DNA from: Cocos nucifera
Taxonomy: Eukaryota; Streptophyta; Magnoliopsida; Arecales; Arecaceae
Direction: 5' to 3'
Assembly (NCBI GenBank): GCA_006176705.1
Contig: QRFJ01000048.1
Span: forward strand, 1,499,825 to 1,563,824
DNA: 64,000 nt
Under the pieces are notes generated by a model that was given only the letters and a program-made list of their open reading frames with translations, was not told the origin of the DNA and ran no database searches. Position numbers and translations under genes: made by a program. Positions 23,877-34,597 of the stretch are shown here, one piece after another. How positions within the stretch are numbered: the first letter of the stretch is position 1; each line of letters starts with the position of its first letter.

Positions 23877-25543
23877 TGTTGGGGATAAATCCCGCTCCTG
23901 CCAAAGCCCGGCCCGATGCTCGGCCCAATACACCCAGTAGCCGCTGAAGAGCTTTAGCGCCAAGGTCCGGGCCGAACTGCCTAGAGGCCGAACTCCCCTG
24001 CACCAAGGTCCGGGCCAAACTGCCTAGTAGAGGCCGAACTCCCCTGCGCCAAGGTCCGGGCCGAACTGCCTAGAGGCCGGTCCGGCCGAACTGCCCTAGA
24101 GGCCGAACTCCCCTGCGCCAAGGTCCGGGCCGAACTGCCTAGAGGCCGAACTCCCTGCACCAAGGTCCGGGCCGAACCGCCTAGAGGCCGAACTCCCCTG
24201 CGCCAAGGTCCGGGCCGAACTGCCTAGAGGCCGAACTCCCCTGCGCCAAGGTCCGGGCCAAACTGCCTAGAGGACGAACTCCCACCGCCAGCCGAACTTC
24301 CTGACGGCCGAGCTCCTTGGACTCCAAGCGGCTGGACTTCTTCGGGAGACGGACTCCTCCCGGACGCCCGTTCGGCCATCCGAGCTTCTCCCGGGTTTTC
24401 CCTTCAGCCGAACTCCTTCGGATCCCACAGCCGAACTCCTTCGGACCGACCCCAGGCGAGCCCATGCAGCCGAACTCCTTCGGACCCCACGGCCGAACTC
24501 CTTCGGACCGACCCCAGGCGAGCCCATGCAGCCGAACTCCTTCGGACCGACCCCAGGCGAGCCCATGCAGCCGAACTCCTTCGGACCCACGGCCGAACTC
24601 CTTCGGACCGACCCCAGGCGAGCCCATGCAGCCGAACTCCTTCGGACCCCACGGCCGAACTCCTTCGGACCGACTTCAGGCGAGCCCAAGTGGCCGAACC
24701 CCTTCGGACCGACCCTAGGCGACCGAACTCCTCAGCGAGCCCTGGCCGAACCAACTAGCAACCGAAGTCCTTCAACTGGCCAGCCGAGCTTCTTCGGGCC
24801 TCTCAGCGGTCGAACTCCTCGGCAACCGTCCCGCGGCCGAACTCTACAGATGGCCGACCCTTCAGCCAGACGAACTCCCCCAGCTTCCCCCTCGGCCGAA
24901 CTCTGTTACAAGTCCGAACTCCATTGGACGAACTGTCGCCTGCAGCAAGACCGGACGGCGCCTTCCTCTCCGTACCGGACTCCATGCGGCCCACGGCTCG
25001 CCGGTATGGCTCCCACGATCTACCGGACGACGCCTTCCTCCCCGTACCGGACTCCATGCGGCCCACGACTCGCCGGTATGGCTCCCACGATGACTCGCCG
25101 GTATGGCTCCCACGATCTACCGGACGACGCCTTCCTCTCCGTACCGGACTCCATGCGGCCCACGACTCGCCGGTATGGCTCCCACGATCTACCGGACGAC
25201 GCCTTCCTCTCCGTACCAAACTCCATGCTGCCCGACGACTCTCTGCCAGACGGCACAGCCGTCACCATCAACTAAGCTCCGCTATAAAAGGACCCCTCCC
25301 GACATACTAAGGCTAAGCTCTCTGAACTCTCGACTCTCTAAGCTCTCCTCCACATCTCTAAGCTCCGGAACTCATTCCGAGCACTCCATTACTGTTGGCC
25401 GGAAACTAACTTGACCGTCGGAGGGTCCTGCCGGAGCCACCACCCCACCGGTTCCGGACGGGACTTCGTTTTGCAGGTCCCCGGCGGCGCCCAGCGGCCT
25501 CGATTGCGGCGACCTCCGGCGGCGACGGATTTCGGCACCAACA
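23877..25543 (+). repeat. Right LTR of the young element
   Basis: 1667 bp, colinear and nearly identical with the left LTR but about 150 bp longer because the 43-bp array (23960-24290) has extra and partial units. Confidence 0.9.
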
Positions 25544-25660
25544 ATTATTATTATTAAAAATAAAATATAATAATAATAATATTTTTTAAATATTAATTTA
25601 TTATTATTTTAAAAGATAATATATTATTTTTTAAATTTTAAAATAATAATATATTAATTT

Positions 25661-26831
25661 ATCTATTATATATATATATAATAATACTCTATGGAAGAGT
25701 GTTGTGGTGTTGCCACTCAACATCTCAAATAATTTTAGTTATGCTATGTGAATTATTATTTTATTATATATAATAATTTAATTATTATTTTTAAATAATA
25801 ATAAAATAATATTTTAAAAAAATTAAAAAATAATATTTTAAAAATAAAAGTAGGAAAGGGATAAGAGATGAAAAATATTTTTAAAAAATTATTATTTTAA
25901 AAAATAAAATATTATAAAAATAATAATAATAATTTTTAAAAATACTAATTTATTATTATTTTACAAAGATAGCATATCATTTTTTTAATTTTAAAAATAA
26001 TAACATACTAATTTATTTTTTAAAAAATAATATTTTATTATTTTTTAAAAAATAATATTTTTTGAGATTTGAATCAATCCATCAGATCAGATCAAATCAA
26101 ATCTAATAAATTATCCATAAATAGGATAAGTACTTCAACGATTTGAAAGTCAAATCTCTATATTTAATAGCATCTGAAAATTTGGAGAAGATATGAGACA
26201 AATTGAGAGGATGAGGGTATGATCGAGATCGGCATTTGTCAAGAGAGAAGGGAAGCCATGGTGGGACGACAACGACGGGCGTAGAGAAGGTATAAGAACT
26301 GAAAGGAAGCAAAAAAAATAATAAAAAATATTATTTTATAAAAAAAAAATAAAATAAAAAAGAAAAAAAGAGGAGAAGAAGTTTCTCTCTCTTCCTTCAG
26401 TGGTGGTGCCGGAGGCGGCGGTACCGATAGGAGCGCTGGGGAGTGCAATTAGGATCGATGTTGTCGAGAGAGAAGAAAAGCAGTGGTGGGACGGCAAGGA
26501 GGTAGGGCAACACCGGCAAACGAGAAGAAGGTATAAGAAAAGAAAAGGGTCGAGGGTGCGATCGGGATTAGCGTTTGCCGAAAGAGAAGAAGAGCCCTGG
26601 TGGAGCGATAGGGGGTGCAGCGGTACCAGCAGATGCGTAGAAGGTATGAAAATAGAAAAAAATATAAAATAAAATATTATTTTATAAAATTAAAAATATA
26701 TTATATAATAAATAAATAAATAAAATATTAAAAAATCTAAAAAATATTTATTATGAATGTTTATGATTAAAAATTTTAATCATTACAGATCATAATTATC
26801 TATCTCGTGCAACACGCGGGTCTTCGACTAG
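25661..26831 (+). mobile_element. Second, tandem Helitron copy
   Basis: At 25661, again after A, the sequence restarts TCTATTATATATATATA and follows the 5' part of the outer Helitron (actctatg.a.agtgtt.tggtgtt.cca, then 'gattattattttattat'-like) up to 'gagatgaaaaatattt' near 25875. The first copy therefore runs from 20361 through 25660 (minus the LTR element) without a CTRR end, and the second runs to the shared end at 26831. The array looks like head-to-tail Helitrons. Confidence 0.55.
26218..26660 (+). repeat. Three degenerate GC-rich repeats inside the Helitron
   Basis: Segments at about 26218-26310, 26446-26540 and 26552-26655 share the order 'gatcg.gat..gc.tttg', 'agagagaag', 'tggtggga/gcga' and 'gtagaaggtat'. 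They stand out in base composition from the AT-rich Helitron around them. They could be captured sequence amplified within the element. The ORF 26400-26672 runs through them and resembles nothing I know. Confidence 0.45.
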
Positions 26832-27190
26832 TTAATTTTTATACGATAACTATAATCACATAACTCTTTCAATAATGCTATCTCCATCTTAATTTTTTTT
26901 ACAAAAGCTCTTTATTGAATAAATTCTGAAAAATATTAGAATAAAGCCAATGATTATATGTATATATAGTTTTATTAAAAATATTTTTATCAAATATGGA
27001 TTACCATCGCTCAGAAATTTGCCAAATATCAATTCCCATGGTTTTTATTTTACCTTCTCTCTATGAAAAATAAACATGCATGGGGCCCATCAATTGTTTT
27101 TACCATCTTTCACTTTTCATACCAAATATGATAGTCTGGCATGGGAATCATTTTTTAATATCAGCTTACCCCCAACCAAATGCTTCCTAA

Positions 27191-28360
27191 AAATAAAATT
27201 AACATTTTCCTTCTCCTTCAAGGATAGGAGTTATATTCAAGAACTTTTTTTTATTTTTTATTTTTTTATGTAATAGAGGCTAACGGAGATTTATCCCATT
27301 AGCTTTTGCTGAGATTTAAAAGGTAAAGCATACAAGATATAAAACATAATATTTACAAAAGGTGACATGTAAGTGATTTTACAAAGAAGAACGCTATGGG
27401 GGCAAAGAAACTGCCAAGCGGCTCACAAAAAAAAAAAAAAAAAAAAAAATCCCATCCAGCTCAAGAAAAGGAAACAAGGACACTAAAATCCGATTGCAGA
27501 TATCTTGATTCAAGAGCAAAAGCCAAATTTTTTCAGCACAAGGTACCCAAAGGCACGGCGTTAGCAGACCAAAAAAAAACAATGCAATGTTGCCAGAAGT
27601 TTTTCATCCTAATCCCCGTTTGCCAGCATCCAGGAAATCCAAAAAACACCTGCAAAGGGCACCAAATAAGAAGGTACCCTAACTTCTTGAATTCCTTTAA
27701 TTTTTTCCATAGCTTAAAGAACCAGGTAGCACCCTTTGATCACACAACAGATACCAACACTAAAGGATTTTGTGAGCAATAGTTGTGATTGACGATTGTT
27801 CATTAAGAAAGATGCGGACATTCTGCTCATGCCAACGGTATCAGATGAAGCCCATTGTTAAACCATGGGCTGCTGCAGATCTTTGGCACAATGAAGTCTC
27901 ATCCAATTGGCAAAGAGGAATTTCTTTTTAATTCATTGTTTCTTTTAATTTCCCTTTCATGAAAAAAAATAAATAAATAAAAAGTCAACGGAGTGATTAT
28001 GATCATCTGAGGTGTGATTTCTTCAATTAGCTTACTTCTAGAGTTTATTGCCTATGGGATCTTTTCCTTCTATAGGCTCGTCTATGCGGTAGCTGACATT
28101 TTAACTGCAAAAAATAGAATTTTATTATAGTTTCGGATGAAAATTTCTAATTTTCATGTTTCGCAAATAGGGAAGGCAGACATTTTTACTATGGTTTGGT
28201 TGCTGCAGTAGTGGATGAACAATTTATATTTTGCAAATATTGTACTTTGTACATTCTTCTTGCCAGCTCTTCTGCCTTCTGTTATTTTTGACGTACAAAT
28301 CTCTACCTGGTGGCTTATGGAGGCTAAGCTCCTTGGCTTCCATTCCGATCCTTAAAAAAC
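27191..28360. other. Unassigned intergenic stretch
   Basis: No recognisable gene. Contains homopolymer A runs (27426-27449), T-rich stretches and ORFs without family resemblance. Ends at the edge of the duplicated NPF upstream block (about 28361). Confidence 0.5.
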
Positions 28361-29555
28361 CTTCTCTTAACACATTACATCAACTTCAGAAAGCTTCCAA
28401 AATGTGGAGAACAATGGTCAAAGAGCCAATAATTGATAATCGCAGCCTTTGGAGCTAATTGGTCCCACCGACGTGGTTCTTATCTTGTCCGATCACCAGG
28501 CGTTGTCGGCATCATTTTATTTTTGTAAATTTGTCATCACAACGATAAAAGATAGAGATAGAGCGAGCTTGACCCGTTTCCTTTTGTGGTCGCATTCAAT
28601 GATTCATTTACGCACCATTTTTCGACGAAGGCTCGATCGCTGCAATATTTTTTGATAAAATAGGGAGGTTTCCCAACCAAAGACACGATCGCTGCAATTT
28701 GAACGGAGAGGGATGCAATGACCCGCATCTTGGAGGGGTTACAAGTAGGATGGACGAAGCAAGAGAGATACCATGTTAACTGGATGGAGGAAACTATACG
28801 ATAGAGCTGAGCAAATACTCACAATTCGGAGAAGCCTATTCAACCTAATTCAATGAACATTAATTTTGATTGATTGAAAGATAAATCAAATAAAATTAAT
28901 TTAAAATTTATATAAAAATTAATTATTTATGATCGAATTGATTTCTGAATTTTGAACATTCAAATCTAATATAATATATTTGAACTTATAAATAAATTTA
29001 AATAAATTAATATTAAATTTAAAATTAATATCGGATCAATACTAAAGCTCAAATCGATATAATTTATTCGAATCCATTATAAATCATTTATTTTAATTTT
29101 AAATAATTTATACAAAATAAATGATTAATAACGAATTAAATTTTTTTTTAATTAAATTTAATTAAATAAAAAAAAATTTTCAATCCAATCGAATTTGATC
29201 CGTGCCCAATCCTACCATACGGCAAGCCGATAGCTAAGTCCCGTTGTTCATACGACCAGATTATCTTGGAACTAGATGGAGAGAAGGTTGTTAATGGGAC
29301 TTTACAGGCTCCATGTACAACTGCTGCGCTACCATGCCTTGGTGGGCTACTTGTGTCCAATATCTTTTAATTATTTTATATTAATAAATTTAATATTTAA
29401 TTTCTTTTGAAACTTTTGATGGTACATCATGCATCGTCCTGGAACGAAAATGAAAGATACCGCCACCAGATCCTCTTCCGAGCATTAAATTCGTATCTAA
29501 AGCTACAAAGCAATAAAATTGGAATCAGCACGTCAATCCCTGAATAGTTTGTTCG
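28361..29555 (+). repeat. Distal upstream part of the NPF duplication, arm 2
   Basis: Colinear with the reverse complement of about 6770-7556. Shared landmarks: 'aaaccttctct.aac.cat', 'gagcgagcttgacccgtttc', 'ggctcgatcgctgcaatat', 'atggatgaagcaagagagat' (one base different here), 'ccgatagc' and 'ccctgaatagttt'. A hAT-type MITE (28802-29214) interrupts it. After about 29555 similarity to arm 1 is lost until 40946, 45 bp before NPF copy 2. Confidence 0.8.
28802..29214. mobile_element. hAT-like MITE inside the duplicated block
   Basis: 413 bp AT-rich insertion with ends TAGAGCTGAGCAAAT and, read inward, TAGGATTGGGCACGGAT. It is flanked by CTATACGA (28794-28801) and CCATACGG (29215-29222), an 8-bp duplication with two mismatches. 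Arm 1 has the empty site 'ttatacgg' at the same place (near 7080), which proves an insertion after the duplication. Confidence 0.75.
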
Positions 29556-29559
29556 GAAA

Positions 29560-31030
29560 AAAAAAAAACTGATAAAATTACATAGCACTGCAATAAGAAA
29601 TAGTATCAATATAAATAAAAAAATAGGACAAAGACTTGATAAAATTACACATGCAGTAAATAAAAATCATATCCAGGGAACAAAACTTGTCTCTTCCTGT
29701 AAGGGTACCATAATATGCTAGCCTATGGCTTTGGTCAAACTACAAAAGCTTTTTCCTCAATAAACGAACTGAAGTTGGTGTAGGGTCAGTACCATTGATT
29801 TGTGACATGGCATTTCGTTAACAAAAGATTCTTCAAATTCACCTACAAGCTTACACAAACTTGATTCATTACCTTGGTTCGTAGATGAAAGAAAGCTCTT
29901 TATCTAAGAAATTATTAATTAGAATAGTTCTATCTTACATCATTAAATAACAAATCAACACATTATTCAAAAAAATAAATATTTTTTATTTAAAATTATA
30001 AAAATATATTTTTTATTCAAAATTTTAAATCAAGCGTGGATAATAACATACTGTTTTTACTTTTTTGGATGTATGCTGTTTTATTATTGGGTTGTACAAG
30101 ATATACACCATATAGAACTATTTCAATCAATAATTTCTCTATTTAGAGCCATAAATTTTCTAAGTAGTCCGGTCTCAAAGACGGTCTTTGCAGCTAAAGT
30201 TCCTTAAGTTAACTTATACCAGCAAGTGACATGCAACCTATAACGTGAAATGATCATGGTCAGAAATTTTTTTTGAGAATTTCAGAAACTAGCATAATTA
30301 ATTTTAGCTGATGTTCCCTCTCTTCTTTCGCAATGCGTCACAAAGTTTTGTTTCAGTAATTTTACAGAAAGCTTCTACGCCCTTTTTATACTTTACTCCT
30401 ATATTTACTAATTGCCTACAATTGTTACACAATATCATCCCTAAATACCGTCAACCATTGGCTAACATCTAATCATCTCGTAGGATTAGCTTCATGTGCC
30501 ATTCCTATGATCATCGATGGATTTAACCACCTTGAATGTTAGTTACAGAGAAATAAACAAATCAAAATTGAAAACCTAATAGATTTATTTTACATATAAA
30601 AGGAAGAGTACTGGAAAAAGAAGATGCTATTATTAACCTACGAAGATCCTCGCGATCTTTCGAGAAAAGCCGCAATCCACTGATAATGTAGAAAAGGCAA
30701 AGGCTTGGGATTTCTCGGCAAAAGCAAAGGCTTTGGATCTTTTGAAACTATATCAAAAGCTAAGGCTTGGGATTTCTTGGTAGTCTGGCTATCATTGGTA
30801 TAAAACCAGCATAAAATTCACACTTTGACTATCATTTCTCCTCCCTAATCGAATCCACAAAAGCAAATCGGCTTGGGATTTCTTGGCAATCTTCCTGCAA
30901 TTGGTATAAAATTCACACTTTGAATATCAATTCTCCTTCCTCGGTCGAATCCGCAACAGCAAATGGAGCCCCTTCGAGGCTTTTGGAAACGATAAATATA
31001 CATATTTTGCTATAAGCCTTTTGAAAGAAG
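29560..31030. other. Unassigned intergenic stretch
   Basis: AT-rich, no convincing ORF. Around 30660-30960 the words 'aaggcttgggatttct' and 'ggtataaaa...ttcacactttga' occur two to three times, a small degenerate repeat cluster that would be 3' of the small candidate gene at 31390-31038. Confidence 0.4.
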
Positions 31031-31037
31031 CATCATT

Positions 31038-31390
31038 TTAGTCCTCTTCAGCAGCAACAGTCCATGAGCAATACCTGTGACCAAAAAAAAAAAAAAAAAA
31101 GTAAAAATGGCGGCTTATTCCTTCAAATCTAGGGATTACTGCACTATAAGATAGACATCAAGAAAAGACGACCCGAATCCATCAGAATAATAAAGATTCA
31201 AAAACCTCATTTACCCGCGTATGGCGATGGCGATTAGAGCCACCAAGAACCACAGAAAATGGAAGATCCAAAGCATCAACTTGAGATCCGACCACCAACC
31301 GATAGAATTTGCGACCAGAATGAAGGTGGCGATTGGATTGCTCAGATAATTCGAATAGGTGCTTAGCGACAAGTTGGTGATAATATCCAT
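31038..31390 (-). CDS. Candidate small two-exon membrane protein gene, 70 aa
   Basis: Exon 1 (31390-31215) opens with ATG and reads MDIITNLSLSTYSNYLSN, then LKLMLWIFHFLWFLVALI, a strongly hydrophobic C-terminal helix. It ends CGCGG before a donor GTAAAT. A 140-nt intron ends in a long pyrimidine run (18 T) and TCACAG at 31075. Exon 2 (31074-31038) adds YCSWTVAAEED and a stop in frame (176+37 nt, 71 codons). The splice signals are good and frame is kept, but I do not recognise the protein. It could also be the last two exons of a longer gene cut by the LINE insertion right upstream (31440), since TTCAG precedes the start at 31400. Confidence 0.4.
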
Positions 31391-31439
31391 GTTCTGGTCT
31401 GAATGATCAAATATATTTCAAAAAACATTAAAAAATTAA

Positions 31440-33480
31440 TCAATCAAGATTCATCCACTGATATCGTGCAATCCAGCTGCACAATAATCACTCTCGTACC
31501 AAAAGAAAAATGGGGTCCACCAATTAGTGTGGAATATGGCCTCTCCAAAATCCATGCTGAAATTAGGCGAAGTGCTTCCAAAATAAATGAATTGAAACAG
31601 CACGACCCTCTCTCACCAATGCTCTTTATTCTAGTAGCAGATATCCTTACCAAAATTCTGAAGTCATCTGCCACCATTGGGGTGGGGTTGGACCATACAC
31701 TATCATCGAAGATCTTTAGTGTCTTCAATTCGCAAATAACACTTTAATTTTCTGCCATCCTTCCAGAAGCCATCTTAACACCTTGAAGCATGTCCTCTAC
31801 TCCTTCGAGATATTAACTGACCTAAAAATCAATTTTTATAAATCTCACATTATTGGCTTAAAAACCTTGACGGGATAAATCTCGAACTTTGCATGGATCC
31901 TTGGCTACCAGATTGGTAGCTTATCCATTCAATACCTTGGAATCCCGCTCCACCGCAACTACAACTTCCTACTCGAAAAAGTGGAGAAAAAACTATCAGG
32001 ATGGAAGAAAAGCATCCTCATAATTGCTGGAAGACCAACCCTCATCTATTTGGTTCTTTGACCATGTCTGTCCTGAAACTACCAGCAGCAATTATTCATA
32101 AAATGAATAGGATTTATAAATAGTTCCTTTGGAAGGTTAACGGAATAGGAGGAAAAGTCAAAATACTTGCTAGCAAGGTCCTCCATCTGTTGGCCGAAGA
32201 AAATAGGTAGCCTTGGTATCATCAACTTATCTCTCATGATCCAATCCCTCTTGCTTAAGTTGCTCTGGAAACTTTTCAGGGACATGGACAAACCTTGGTG
32301 CGAGTTGATGAGAAGAATTTACTACCATCATTAGCTGCCCTTCTCAATAACATACAAGTGAACTTTTTCTGAAAAGATGTTTTCGAAACAAGAAAATTTT
32401 TCAAGCAGTGCACCATCATGAAAATAGGCAATGGTCAGCTCCCCTTGTTCTAGAACGAAAGTTGGCTCAGGAACAAACCTCTCAACACTCAATTCCCTAA
32501 CCTTTAATTTTCCTTCTCACCAATCACCCCTTTATAAGTATTGCGGAGTTCTTGTAGAGCAGAAATTGTAGAGATAACTTCAGATTTCCATTAACCAACT
32601 TAGCAAGAAATGAGCTCCCCTGGCTGCTTATAGTATTATCTCGAGTAGAGCTCTCCTTTGATAGTGATGTGCGAGTATGGAAATAGAATGCTATTGGGCT
32701 CTTTTCAGTTAAACACCACTATGCCTTCTTTGCTCATGATGGAGTTCTATCCATCATTGGTCTCTCGGTATGGAAACTCCTAATTCCTGAGAAAGTTAAA
32801 TTATTTAACTGGTTATGCTTCTATAACAAAATCCTAACCACAAAAATCCCAGCAAAGAAAAGTATCCAAGGCTCTGACTCATGCTCCCTTTGCTACTAGG
32901 AAGCTGAAACAAGAGACCACATGATGCTAAATTGTACCCACTCTAAAATAGTTTGGAATCTCATTCTCCAAAACATTTCAAGTTTCCAACCTCTTTCAAC
33001 GTAACGATGAATTTGTAGTTGGGCCCTCAACCAACCGCCCAAAGAACATACTAATACTCCTCTGAGCCTTGCATCGATCCGTGGTCAACTAGTGCCTGTG
33101 GAAAGAGCACAACAATAGGCTCTTTATCTTCGAGGCAAAGACAACAATGAAGACTACTAAGAAAGATTATAGCTTTTCTCTTCTCCGATCAGAAGTCTAA
33201 ACAACACAAAGATTGCCTCGATATGATTGTTGTTAACCAATCTCACAACACCTTAGCCAACCTAAAGGAAGGAACATTAGAGCTGATCCAATGGAAGGTT
33301 GGAAGTCGGGCAAAATGGAACCAAACTCTCTCGCTATGCATGCATATATGGATGTAAACTCATGACTTTTATGCCATGCAATGCATACAAGTAGTTTCTC
33401 AAGGGATGAATTGCTATTCATCGATTGATAACAAATTCCCAAAGAGCCCCCTCTTGACCAACTACCTATGAAACTTTAAT
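31440..33480 (+). pseudogene. LINE fragment: RT C-terminal half and zinc-binding domain
   Basis: 31600-31740 reads LKQHDPLSPMLFILVADILT, the RT block 'GDPLSPLLF' with G changed to H. Further pieces in shifting frames: LTDLKINFYKSHIIGL, 'IQYLGIPLH', PWCELMRRIYYHH. About 32670-32990 gives the zf-RVT region (VWKWNAIGLFSVKHHYAF, LLIPEKVKLFNWLCFYNKIL, CSLCYXEAETRDHMMLNC where X is a stop), then the usual C-terminal 'LWKEHNNRLF'. Many stops. 5' truncated, as most LINE copies are. It is close in kind to the fragment at 1530-2694 but in the opposite orientation. Confidence 0.8.
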
Positions 33481-33599
33481 GGAAAAAAAAGAGGCAATAT
33501 TCATGTCAATATTGACTAAGCACTCACAAAATATTTATAAAGAAGAAATTTTGATGAGAATGGAGAGGAGATAAACACGTATGAAGGTAGAGCTCACCT

Positions 33600-33900
33600 C
33601 TTGATGGCATATTTGAGATTGGCAGTCACCTCCTTGGCCTCCTCCATAGTTTGAACGGGCCTGAACACGAGCCTCGGGGCTAGATGCAGTGATCTCCCAT
33701 GATGGTTGCAGGATCTCCTAGACCCCGAGGGCATTATTCTGGGGTTTCTCAGAGGAACCATTGGGTCTCACTCGGCAACGGGCACTACGATGGAAATGGT
33801 CATGGGCTGTGGCTTGAAAAGCCCTCCTGATAGTAGCCACTGCTAAGGGCAGCCTTGTGGAGTGGTAGGCACCGAGGGTGACCTTCGCTGTGGTTTTCAT
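33600..33900 (-). pseudogene. Unrecognised gene-like fragment
   Basis: An ATG at 33900 opens 60 codons (MKTTAKVTLGAYHSTRLPLA...). After a stop at about 33718, another frame reads RPVQTMEEAKEVTANLKYAI followed by KR and a donor-like AAGAG|GTGAGC near 33598. GC content is higher than in the flanks. It looks like coding sequence with one frameshift, or two exons. I do not recognise the family. Confidence 0.3.
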
Positions 33901-33909
33901 CTCTCTCTC

Positions 33910-34597
33910 ATCTAATCTGAATCGTCGGAGGGATCGGGGTTTCTAGGAACCAAGAAGAATTAAATTTTTTTGACAGCATTGGGGCCTCTATTTTTTTTTA
34001 CCCCCTCTAGCCCATTGCATCTAGCCAACTTCTCTCAAGATCTAATGGTTTATAGTAGGGTTTTGCAATTTATTGTTTATCCATTTTTGGCCCTCAGATT
34101 AAATATAGACCATTCAAATTTTAACCAATTAAAATGCTAATGTGCATAGCTGGTGCAATAAATATTTCAAAGACCATGATTATTTCAGGTTTCATAATTA
34201 AATTAAACTTTTGTTTAGAAATTTTTTTTTTTAAAAAAAAAAGCTAAAAGCCTTCTTCATGGACTGAGAAGGGACTACAGAACCAATGGTGGAGGAGCAG
34301 TGCGAGAAGCTACAGATGCCGAGGGTTGGTCGGGGGGGGCACAGAGAAGCTATAGATGCTCATGGAGAAGAGCGCATGGGATCAAGGGCAAAGGAGTAAC
34401 ACATAGAAGCCACTGGCATTGGGGTTGAGTTGGGGGGAAACCGCAGATGAAGGAGCAGCTCAAGGGTAGGGGGACTATAAAAACCTAGATTTTTAAACCC
34501 TTCAGCATGAATATTAAAGTAGATGAAAAAAAGAAAAAAAAATGAAAAAAAAGAATGGAGAAAAGGACTCACGAAAGGAGTCTACCTCTTCTCTCCC
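33910..34597. other. Unassigned stretch
   Basis: No supported gene. A-rich runs (34228-34245, 34527-34555) and a G-rich patch (34330-34340). Confidence 0.4.

Larger units (their letters stand above)
20587..25543 (+). mobile_element. Young non-autonomous LTR retrotransposon of the Tat-type family
   Basis: LTRs 20587-22101 and 23877-25543 start TGTTGGGGATAAATCCCGC and end CGGCACCAACA. They are flanked by a perfect 5-bp duplication ATTAT (20582-20586 and 25544-25548). ATTGGCGCTAGAGGAAGG follows the left LTR (primer-site position) and a purine tract GGGAGTGGGGGGGCT precedes the right one. The 1.78-kb interior holds a gag N-terminal remnant and a 3' tandem array but no protease, RT, RNase H or integrase. 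LTR start, end, primer region and 3' array match the decayed element at 50277-58745. LTRs differ by only about a dozen changes plus repeat-number differences over the colinear part, so insertion is recent. Confidence 0.9.
20361..26831 (+). mobile_element. Helitron
   Basis: Begins TCTATTATATATATAA at 20361 directly after A and ends CTTCGACTAG at 26831 directly before T: the 5'-TC, CTRR-3' ends and A|T insertion site of Helitrons, without target duplication. A short hairpin CGTG-CAA-CACG (26806-26816) lies 11 bases before the terminal CTAG. The junction 20360/26832 restores 'tcatctccaa' plus 'ttaatttttata', which the two other Harbinger-like copies have uninterrupted. No RepHel is present, so non-autonomous. 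An LTR element (20587-25543) sits inside it, and a second 5' end occurs at 25661. Confidence 0.8.
20100..27187. mobile_element. Harbinger/Tourist-like element, host of the nested insertions (copy i)
   Basis: Ends GGATCCATTTGGTTG (20100) and, read inward from 27187, GGAAGCATTTGGTTG are inverted repeats. They are flanked by TAA at 20097-20099 and TAA at 27188-27190, the 3-bp target of PIF/Harbinger elements. Two relatives lie at 50160-59244 and 59347-60010. Once the Helitron (20361-26831) is removed, 20100-20360 joins 26832-27187 into a colinear match of those relatives (about 617 bp), so this was a MITE-sized element. Confidence 0.8.

Noticed and set aside
24181..25414. Long open frames mirroring those in the left LTR
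   Set aside because: Same repeat arrays in the right LTR; not genes.
27394..27782. Overlapping ORFs of 62 and 128 codons
   Set aside because: They run through homopolymer A/T tracts and have low-complexity products.
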